Of a stretch of DNA of 64,000 nt, positions 56,605 to 64,000 are shown piece by piece. Positions within the stretch are counted from its first letter, which is position 1. Each line of letters opens with the position of its first letter. The position numbers and the translations under genes were made by a program. Source of the DNA: Betaproteobacteria bacterium (GTDB taxonomy: Bacteria > Pseudomonadota > Gammaproteobacteria > Burkholderiales > Usitatibacteraceae); NCBI GenBank assembly GCA_016720925.1, contig JADKJR010000008.1, forward strand, positions 1 to 64,000. Reading direction: 5' to 3'. The notes below the pieces were generated by a model. That model did no database searches, was not told the origin of the DNA, and worked only from the letters and a program-made list of their open reading frames with translations.

Positions 56605-56745
56605 ATGAAACCTGACGAAGAAGAGAAGAAGAAAAAACCTCACGACGACGAGCACAAGCCGCCGCACCCGCCACATCCGCCGCCTCCACCGGCGCCCGGA
56701 CCGGACAAGCCACCAAAGCCGCCACATCACCGACCCGTCGGATAG
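56605..56745 (+). CDS. 46-residue Pro/His/Lys-rich peptide heading E2-E1-JAB operon
   Basis: MKPDEEEKKKKPHDDEHKPP then repeated HPPHPPPPPAP and KPPKPPHHRPVG. Start by GGAGAGG at 56592-56598, six bases from the ATG. The E2-E1 gene begins at once, 1 nt after its stop, so it is co-translated. Low-complexity and too short for a beta-grasp ubiquitin fold, but it ends in Gly, the residue a modifier would need for activation. A GTG-started 89-residue version (from 56476) is possible. Function unknown. Confidence 0.55.
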   Translation: MKPDEEEKKKKPHDDEHKPPHPPHPPPPPAPGPDKPPKPPHHRPVG

Positions 56746-56746
56746 C

Positions 56747-58421
56747 ATGCAGCCATGGTGGGAGCGATGGTCAAGGCGGTACGATGATGAGCTTGATCGC
56801 TTAAGCAAAGGCGGTATAACCTTTGCCAAGGATGAGCAGGAGTGGCAAAAGGGCCGGCTGGTTCTAAATCTGAGCTATACAGTCGCCGGTGAACCTCTGG
56901 AACTTGTCGCTCATTTCCCGGACACTTACCCATTCACGCGCTTCGAAATTGTCGCTCCCAAATTGGATCTTGTCCGTCATCAGAATCCGTTTGGTAAGCA
57001 TCTTTGCTTGATTGCTCGTTCCACCAGAAACTGGAACATTGATGACACGCTGGCTGATTTCCTGCTTGCGCGTGTTCCCTTGCTGTTGGAGCTCGTAAAA
57101 GCACCCGCGAACTCCAACGCAGGACAGGAGGAGCCACAGGGTGAGCCGTTCACGGACTACTATCCATACGTAACTGATACCAGCGTTATGGTGGACAGTG
57201 GATGGAAACTTGATCCCAGTATTACGGCCGGCCAATTAATAGTTACAGGCAGCGCGAACCCCATATTTAGGGGGGCAGTTGTCAGGGTGACTAGAGACGG
57301 AACGACCCTGGCTGCAGCCGACCCCGCGATTGCCAAGCTTTTCACTACAACCTTTCAAGGACGCTGGGTGCGCTGGCACGAACCGATCAAAAGTGACACT
57401 TTCAAAGGAATTCTTGGTGTTATAGCCACCAAATTTCCTTACTTGAAGGTTCCCAAGTTCGGCACTGGCCGGCAGCCGCTGCCTGAGGTGATTGGCGTCG
57501 TATTCCCCGAAGAAGTCCGCCAAGGTGAGTTTGAGGACGGCTGGATATTCTTGATTAGAGACAGTCAACATGAACCATATCTTGCGCGAGCCGTCCGTGC
57601 GGGACGTATAGACGTGACGGGGCGAATACCGGAATTGCAGGGGTTGCAAGACAAGCGTTTCGCGGTCATCGGCCTCGGGGCGCTTGGCGCACTCAGCGCT
57701 ATAGAACTCGCTCGGTCTGGCGTGCGCGAGCTCCGCATGGTGGACCATGATTTCGTTGAAGCAGGCACCACATGCCGGTGGCCGCTAGGGCTAACTGCTG
57801 CAGGCAAAATAAAGTCAGATGTTGTACAGAAATTTGTTTCCGCGAACTATCCTTACACTCAGGTTATCGCCTTCAATGGGTTAGTGGGTGGAGCGTTGCC
57901 TGGTTTTAAATATACCGATCGGGCCAACCTTGAAACGCTTCTTGACGTAGACCTGGTGTATGACGCAACAGCGGAAACTGGGTTGCAGTACTTCCTGAGT
58001 CGCTGCGCCTTCGAAAGTAAAATTCCATATCTTTCGGTATCAACCACCTCCGGCGCATGGGGCGGACTGCTTACGCGTATCCGGCCGGGAAAAACGGCAG
58101 GGTGCTGGACTTGTCTGCAGCATGCCTTCAACTTGAGTCAGATTCCAACACCGGCGGATGACCTAACGGGAAGTGTTCAAGTTCAAGGATGCAAGCCCCA
58201 CTTTCACCGGCTCTGGTGTGGACGTCGCATCGATTGCCCTTGCGGGCGTGCGATTCGCGATATCCACACTGCTGGACGGCAAAGGGGCTTATCCATCGGT
58301 TCCATGGGACGTGCAAGTCTTGAATTTCCGGGACAACAGCGGCCAAATGATCGCGCCTCAGACGTTGACCTTTCCACTTGAGCGCCACCCCGATTGCAAG
58401 AATGATATCGCGCACGCCTAA
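56747..58421 (+). CDS. E2-E1 fusion of bacterial ubiquitin-like conjugation type (frameshifted)
   Basis: 557 residues. N-terminal E2-like domain with LELVAHFPDTYPFTRFEIVAP and HLCLI, whose Cys87 is the expected E2 cysteine; WNIDDTLADFL follows. A middle region of ~150 residues is not recognised. E1/ThiF domain from about 300: FAVIGLGALGALSAIELARSGVRELRMVDHDFVEAGTTCRW (GxGxxG at 309-314), DLVYDATAETG, AGCWTC (C453, C456) and, after a missing G near 58170, ASPTFTGSGVDVASIALAGVRF and HPDC. Resembles CBASS Cap2 and Bil/Bub-type E2-E1 proteins. No cGAS-like cyclase or other effector is next to it. Confidence 0.78.
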
Positions 58422-58935
58422 AGTCTGGCTTCACGGCCAGGCGCATGAATCGCTACAAAAGGAAGCTACGAGCATGCTGCCACTGGAAACTGGCGGCAGC
58501 GTGTTGGGTTATTGGGCGCCACGGACGCGTGAGGTTGTGATCGTGTCTATAACAGGACCGGGGCCTGGCGCGCGGCATGAAAAAAATAGCTTTGCACCTG
58601 ACTATGCGTTTCAGGATTATGAGATTGCGCAAGCGTATGAAAATTCCGGGCGAACGATAACGTATCTCGGGGACTGGCACACTCATCCTGGTGGGGGCAC
58701 GGGTATGAGTGAACTAGACAGAAGAACGTTAACGCGAATTGCAAAGTCCAAAGCGGCACGAGCCACCACACCAATTATGGCCATTCTTGCTGGACCTCCC
58801 TGGGCGGTAGCCGTTTGGCATTACGAGCCGCCAGATATTCTGGCAGGCCGGTTTTGCGCCTCCATTTACCGACTTGAACTTGTCGAGAGCGATATGAATT
58901 TGGCGCATATCAAAGATGATTTCCAGAAGCATTAG
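58402..58935 (+). CDS. JAB/JAMM peptidase (deconjugase-like)
   Basis: 177 residues from ATG 58402 (MISRTPKVWLHG), overlapping the end of the E2-E1 gene. The JAMM metal site is complete: Glu29 in LPLETGGSVLGYW, H93xH95P in GDWHTHPGGGTG, Ser103 and Asp106 in MSELD. Comparable to Cap3 and BilD, which reverse or process ubiquitin-like conjugates. The last gene of the operon. Intact. Confidence 0.85.
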   Translation: MISRTPKVWLHGQAHESLQKEATSMLPLETGGSVLGYWAPRTREVVIVSITGPGPGARHEKNSFAPDYAFQDYEIAQAYENSGRTITYLGDWHTHPGGGTGMSELDRRTLTRIAKSKAARATTPIMAILAGPPWAVAVWHYEPPDILAGRFCASIYRLELVESDMNLAHIKDDFQKH

Positions 58936-58981
58936 GCTACGTATTGTGTGCATCCCGCCACGCTGCCGCAACAATCGCGCT

Positions 58982-61716
58982 TTATCTTTTTACCTCAAAC
59001 CGCAAATAGTCCATCAGCCGCTTCGACTCAGCAATCTCATCATGCGGCAGAAGCAAGTATTTCCACCGCTTCGTGCCAACCTCCGCTGCGTAGTCCGAGG
59101 CGTGTTTGCACCAGCGCGCTGCGGCATCCGCCTTGGCCAGGACCTCTTGCGAGTTGACGTCGGTGCGCGCCTTGGTTTCCACCATGAAGACGATCGAATC
59201 CGTTTCCGCAACAAAGTCCGGCACGTATTCCGGCTGTTCGCTGCCGAGTTTGTAATAAATCTGAAACTGCGCCTTCGCCGGCTTGAACCACTTCAACGAA
59301 TCGCGCTCCAGGATGATGCAAAAACGGCGTTCGGTATCTGAATCGAACTTCTGTAGCGGATAGAGACATCGCTCGAATCCGCCAAACAGCATCTGCTTGA
59401 TGCGGCTGGTCTCGACGACTGTTTCCCGGAAGTGATGTGCCGTCTGGCCTGCTGTGGCGGTGTAGTTGCAAGGTTTCAGTTCGGTAAAACCACGACTGAC
59501 CCGCACATCATACGAGGTCGCCTTATCCCAGAAATGCACCATCATCTGCGCGCGGATTTCTCGCGCAGTCACTTTCCGTTCCCGATCGAGCACGTTGCGC
59601 GCTTCGTCTTCCGACAGGTAGCTGAGCAGATGCCGCACCATCTGCCCCGCAAGGTCATAGAGTAGGTTGGCGTGTACGAAATAATCGATGTCATCGAAGT
59701 CCACCAGGGCATGGACTATGTAGTCCTCAAGCCGCGCTTCTTTCGAACCGCCTTCCGAGGCCAGGGTGAATTGCTCGTTGGTACGCAGCATTTGGCCGAC
59801 GATCTCGCGCTCGCCCGGCTGCAGATGCAATTGGCTAACGTCCAGATCAAACGGATGAAAACCCGTGGTGACATCGCCTGTCGGTACCACCGCGATACGG
59901 GGAATATCGATGGTCTGCTGCACGACGATCTCGGTGGTTTTCGCGACCACAGCGGCCAGATCGATCTTGACCTCGTCCGCGATCAAGGTGCCCTGCAATG
60001 GTTTCAGCCGCTCTGTGACCTCGGCAAGAATCTGTCGCTGCACCTCCGGACTGAGCAGCGCGCTACTGGTTGGCACGAGATCGCGCTTGACCTCGTACGT
60101 GCTGATAACGTCCATTACGACACGCGCTGCATTGCGTTCCGAATCGGTCGTAAACACTGGCGCGATTGACTCTCCTCGCCCGCCTGCGGGAGAGGGGCCG
60201 GGGAGAGGGCGGTGTTCGCATCACTCAACCCCAACCGCGTCATCGCCCCCGAGCCCACTTGCACACTGACCTTATTGTCATCTGCGCTCGGCGCATCCAG
60301 GATGACCTGCTTCAACCGAATCGGCGAATCGGAGCGGTTCGCTTCGTCGATGATCTCCTGAAACTTGTCGTGCGCGACGATGTTCAACCGATCCACGGCC
60401 GCCACACCCGTACGCTTTCCATACGGCAACCGCAAACCACGCCCGATCGATTGCTCGATCAGCGTGCGCGCATTGGCGGCACGCAGCGGCACGATGGTGT
60501 AGAGGTTGGTCACGTCCCAGCCTTCTTTCAGCATGTTGACATGAATGACGATCTCGGTCGGCTCATCCACACTTTCCACGGCCAGCAAACGCGTGATCAT
60601 TTCCTCTTCTTCCGCGCCGGTACGACTCGAATCCACCTGGATCGCCTTGCCGCCGTAGCGGCCTTCGAAAAGTTTTTCTTCCAACAACTCCTTCAACGCC
60701 GCCGCGTGCGTGGTATCGCGGGCAATCACAAGCATGAACGGTTTGACCACATTGACCCCGTTCTCGCGAGCGTAAGTCACCAGCTCCACTTTCGTGGTCT
60801 CGTGCAAGCGAATACCATCCTCCAGCTTGGTCTTCTCAATCTCCTCGGGCGTGTGGGCCTTGGCGTCGAAGTTGCGCTGTGTGACCACGGCAGGCTCCTT
60901 GACGAAGCCATCCTCCATCGCCCGCGCCAGCGGGTAGTCGATCACCACGTTCTTGAAAGGTACGGTCTTGCCGCTGCCCGCTTCCACAAACGGCGTGGCG
61001 GTGAGTTCCAGACCAAACAGCGGTTTCAAATCATTGATCGACCGCACGCCGGCACTGGCGCGATAACGGTGCGACTCATCCATGAGCAGCACGAGGTCGG
61101 GCAGATTCGCCAGATGATTGAAGTAGCTATCGCCCAGCACCTCCTTCATCCGTTTGATGCGCGGTTCCTTGCCGCCGCGCACCTCGGAGTTGATCTTCGA
61201 GATGTTGAAGATGTTGATGCGCACGTCGTGCGCAAAGCCCCTCGGTTGATTGTCGACTGCAGCACCGGACTGGTCGTAGTTGTCGCCGGTGATGATCAGC
61301 GGCGGCTGCTGGGCAAACTCGGCAATGCCTTTGAACACGTACTTCGGCGTATTGGGCGTGAAGTCGGCGATCAGCTTGTTGTAGATCGTCAGATTAGGCG
61401 CAAGAACGAAAAAGTTGTTTATGCCGTGCGCCAAATGCAGGTAGGAGATGAACGCCCCCATCAGGCGGGTCTTTCCCACACCGGTCGCCAGGGCAAATCA
61501 CAGCGATGGAAACTCCCGCTCGAAGTCCTCCAGCATCGGAAAGTCCGCCTTCAGGCTGGCCAAGACGGCAGACACATCGCGCTCGTGACCCAGCAGTTCA
61601 GGCGCCGCGTCGAGCGCCCGCACCAGACGAGAGAGAGATTCCGCCTGTGGCGGACGAAGAGACAATCGCCCGCTGACGTGATTGAAGACTCGTGCGTTCA
61701 GGACGGGTGTATCCAC
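58982..61716 (-). CDS. type III restriction endonuclease Res subunit (nonsense and frameshift)
   Basis: About 910 residues over three pieces. N-terminus MDTPVLNARVFNHVSGRLSLRPPQAESLSRLV from GTG 61716; an in-frame TGA at 61498-61500 (SL-stop-FALATGVGKTRLMGAF) just before Walker A GVGKT; SF2 helicase motifs LVLLMDESHRYRA (DEAD/DEXH) and LELTATPF, IEQSIGRGLRLPYGKR; then after a palindromic insert near 60170-60212 another frame carries the C-terminal half with VPDFVAETDSIVFMVETKA, the PD-ExK nuclease motif. Overlaps mod. Likely inactive if the TGA is real. Confidence 0.85.
60165..60215. repeat. palindromic element inside res
   Basis: ctcgcccgcctgcggg followed by agaggggccggggagagggc. Read leftward it codes PAPLPQAGEE within Res. 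Related to the copy at 61781-61821 and to the widespread interspersed PLPQAGEG-coding repeats of Proteobacteria. Confidence 0.7.
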
Positions 61717-63439
61717 TATTCGTCCTCCCCAAACAGCCCGCCCTGTCCGGGAACCACTTTCTTGCCCTTCATCTTTCTAGCTCCCTCGCCCGCTTGCGGG
61801 AGAGGGTTGGGGTGAGGGCCAGGTGAAGAGGGCGCTGCCATCGGCAAATTCGCCACATTCAAGCTGTAATCGTCATGCCCCCATTCGCACCGCGCCAACA
61901 CCATCTTCGGTATTTTCTTCAACGTCAGATTCGGCCAGCGCTCCGATGCTTTTGCAGCTGCCACCGTGGAAGGCCGCACAACAAACCAGCAGACTTTGCT
62001 CACCACCCACCTCGTCCGACAACGCCTGCAACTGTTCGGCTGAAGATTCTGCGTGGTGACATAAATAAAATCGCGCTCACTGGAATGCCCGTGCTGCCAC
62101 CATTGCGTTTCCGACGGTGCGTAGGTGAAGCCTTCGAGCTTGCACAGCGCCTCGGTGAGGTGCGCGGCGTTGTACTCGGGGTTGATAACCGGGTTCCCCC
62201 AGCGGTCATTGACGATCAGGCTGGGCGCGAGCTTGTAGTACCGGAAGCCGCCGCCGCCTTGCCAGTTCACTGCTTTCGTTATGCCGCCCTTGTCCTCGCC
62301 GTCGATGACTTTTTTTAGACGAGGAATGATATGCGTGTGGCAATGCTCACCTAGCTCCACCATGATCCACCGTCGGCCCATTTTGTGACCGACTGCGCCA
62401 GTGGTGCCGGATCCGCCGAAGGAATCGAGCACGAGGTCGTTGCGGTTAGTACCGATTTCAAGGACACGCTGGATCAAGCCCTCTGGTTTGGGCGTTACGA
62501 AATCATCAGCCAGCGATGAGCTACCCAGCACGGCTCGTACCTCTTTTCTTGCCGCATCGGTATGGCTCGCGTATTCATGGGACCAGAGCGTTTGCGGAAC
62601 CACGCCTTGATTACGTAGCAAATGTTTATATCGCTTGAACGACGGCGTTTTGCCGAGACCGTCCCCAAACCAAATGGAAACCTTCACCCGTGCCGAAGGT
62701 GTTCATCTTTGGAATACGCCCAAACGCGCGTTTTACTTGGCAAAATCTCGTCGCCAGTATTGGGCTGGCTAATTGCGTAATACAGGTTGGGACGTTCTTC
62801 AAACGATTTGCTACAGGTGTAATCACTGTTACGGAAAACTCCCTTTTCGTCCTCGAACTTGTATTGACGATCCTTTTCTTCAGTCCTGGGGATCAAATTT
62901 CTCTGCCACTTCTCGCTCTTACGGTAAACCAGCAGATGGTCGTGCATCGGCGCAATAGATTTATGGTCGTTAGCGACGGCATATTTTTTCTGCCAAACCA
63001 CGTTTGCGACAAAGTGCACACGCCCAAATACCTCATCACACAACACCTTGAGGTAATGCGCCTCGTTGTCATCAATCGTGATCCAGAGAGAACCATCATC
63101 CGACAGCAAGTGCCGGATAATTTCCAGCCGATCCCGCATCAATCCCAACCAAATCGAATGCTCCAGCCCGTCGTCGTAATGGGTGAAGGCGCTGCCTGTG
63201 TTGTAAGGCGGGTCAATGAAAGCGCATTTCACCTTGCCTGAAAACTCCGCCTCCAGCGCCTTGAGCGCTAACAGGTTGTCGCCGAAGATGAGTCGGTTGT
63301 CGAAGATGTCGGCATCCGAAACCCGATGCTTGGCGTGATAGGACTTCTCTGGGTCTTCCAGCAAAATGCGCGGCTCCAGCCGCGGGCGTTTTTCCTTGCC
63401 GATCCACGTAAGCTCGAGCTTTTGTTTGTTGGTCATCAA
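61716..63439 (-). CDS. type III DNA adenine methyltransferase Mod (frameshifted)
   Basis: About 575 residues. N-terminal part: LIFGDNLLALKALEAEFSGKVKCAFIDPPYNTGSAF (motif IV DPPY), DRLEIIRHLLSDDGSLWI. A missing G near 62690 shifts to KVSIWFGDGLGKTPSFKRY and motif I NDLVLDSFGGSGTTGAVGHKMGRR. Two further compensating shifts lie near 61930-62020. The C-terminus contains a PHPNPLPQAGEG insertion from a palindromic element. Overlaps res; both form the restriction-modification enzyme. Confidence 0.86.
61781..61821. repeat. palindromic element inside mod
   Basis: ctccctcgcccgcttgcggg then agagggttggggtgaggg; encodes PHPNPLPQAGEG in Mod's C-terminal tail. Same family as 60165-60215. Confidence 0.72.
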
Positions 63440-63450
63440 TTACACGCTAC

Positions 63451-64000
63451 TTAGACCCGGACACGCGCGCGTTCGCGCGCCTGCAACTGTGCACGTATCT
63501 GTGTATAGAGTCGCGCCTCTTCGTTTTCGCGGTCGCTCATACGGATCACCAACGCATAAGGTTCTTCTTCCAGCACAAACGGCGGGACGCCCCATGCAAA
63601 ATCGTTTCGGGTCACCGCAATGAACAATCTATCCTTGCGGGTCCGCTTAATCGCCCAGGTAGATGCCTGCACTGTTCCGTAGGCGCGCTTCTGGGCACCG
63701 TAGGTAGTTTTGTTGCAGTTAATTTCCTTGATGCTTTCCACTTCTTCAACTGTTGCCTTGTCGAATGCGGACACGGCATCTTCAAGAGTCCCAGCTTCCA
63801 CCAGTCGGAACTGGAAACGGGTGGCCTTGTAGTCGAGGCGCGTTGTCCGGACCGGCGGGCAGTGTGCGAATGCGACGGTGATTTCACGTCTCCGACTTTT
63901 TCTGGGGCCGCTGTAGAAACTCTCTGGAATCGGCACTTCGTAGAAGTGATGATGCTTGTCGATGCCCGCCGATTCAGCAATCAAAATTACCTCCTCCTCG
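63451..64000 (-). CDS. C-terminal part of S8 (subtilisin-like) peptidase, runs off window
   Basis: 183 residues in view, frame open at the window's right edge, so the catalytic domain lies outside. Matches the C-terminal domain of S8 peptidases found beside restriction systems: HHFYEVPIPESFYSGPRKSRRREITVAFAHCPPVRTTRLDYKATRFQFRLVEA, then GTVQASTWAIK and FIAVTRNDFAWG. Ends 12 bp before mod on the same strand. Such proteases pair with AAA ATPases in some defence islands. Confidence 0.65.
   Translation of the reverse strand, partial: EEEVILIAESAGIDKHHHFYEVPIPESFYSGPRKSRRREITVAFAHCPPVRTTRLDYKATRFQFRLVEAGTLEDAVSAFDKATVEEVESIKEINCNKTTYGAQKRAYGTVQASTWAIKRTRKDRLFIAVTRNDFAWGVPPFVLEEEPYALVIRMSDRENEEARLYTQIRAQLQARERARVRV

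Noticed and set aside
60166..61815. 549-codon plus-strand frame opposite res
   Set aside because: It is antisense of the Res helicase, whose motifs are clear on the minus strand; the plus product has no domain.
1..64000. tRNA or rRNA genes
   Set aside because: No cloverleaf with a tRNA T-arm or rRNA signature was noticed; small-RNA genes cannot be excluded by eye.

Overview
The window looks like part of a large, mosaic plasmid or secondary replicon of a betaproteobacterium (Burkholderiales or Rhodocyclales type). This is inferred from protein style and gene content; there is no rRNA or tRNA to anchor taxonomy. A plasmid core is present: an iteron origin with a DnaA box, repA, parA, parB and parS-like palindromes (41.4-46.0 kb), plus conjugation genes at 3.7-8.5 kb. 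Around it sit catabolic, metal-resistance, defence and addiction cargo, insertion-sequence debris, and many genes broken by one base.

Layout. 0-3.8 kb: start of a heavy-metal RND efflux operon (small exported protein, TolC/CusC lipoprotein) divergent from a CusR/CusS-like two-component system. 3.7-9.6 kb: a leftward transfer cluster (membrane protein, DUF2274-like protein, replication-relaxation-like protein), a 0.7 kb non-coding array of perfect hairpins, and a VirD4/TraG-type coupling protein fused in frame to an IS1182-family transposase remnant. 9.8-12.7 kb: mobB, a TorD chaperone and the 3' half of a molybdopterin oxidoreductase cut off by an IS21-family element (12.7-15.2 kb), which abuts a truncated IS1380-family transposase. 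16.3-34.1 kb: about 17 kb bounded by two copies of a DUF3577 gene end. It holds a secreted metalloprotease, a cupin protein, a PepSY-ferredoxin reductase, a PepSY protein, a TonB-dependent receptor and a histidine utilisation locus (hutH, hutU, hutC, hutD, hutF) with a HupE/UreJ-like pair. 34.5-36.6 kb: a mercury operon (merR; thioredoxin-fold protein, merT, merP, Cys-rich protein) with no merA in view. 36.7-41.1 kb: a run of toxin-antitoxin genes. 41.4-48.4 kb: repA, oriV, parA, parB, parS and a tyrosine recombinase. 48.6-52.9 kb: AAA ATPase, DEDDh exonuclease, a Xre/RES toxin-antitoxin pair. 53.2-56.2 kb: a second, larger ParB-like protein and RadC. 56.5-64 kb: a defence block with an E2-E1 fusion and a JAB peptidase of the bacterial ubiquitin-like type, a type III restriction-modification system, and the end of a subtilisin-like protease.

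How parts work together. The hut genes degrade histidine by the formimidoylglutamate deiminase (HutF) branch. Two near-identical 30-bp palindromic sites mark probable HutC control of hutUH/hutC and of the HupE/hutD region. The parA-parB-parS and iteron elements would maintain the replicon, and the toxin-antitoxin modules would add post-segregational stabilisation.

Caution on gene integrity. More than fifteen genes carry a single-base indel, mostly loss of one base from a short G or C run, with intact reading frame on both sides. This pattern suggests uncorrected sequencing indels more than real decay, so frameshifted genes are annotated over their full inferred extent. The strongest candidates for something undescribed are the constant-loop hairpin array at about 5.64-6.37 kb and the compact E2-E1/JAB operon led by a tiny Pro/His/Lys-rich peptide at 56.6-58.9 kb.
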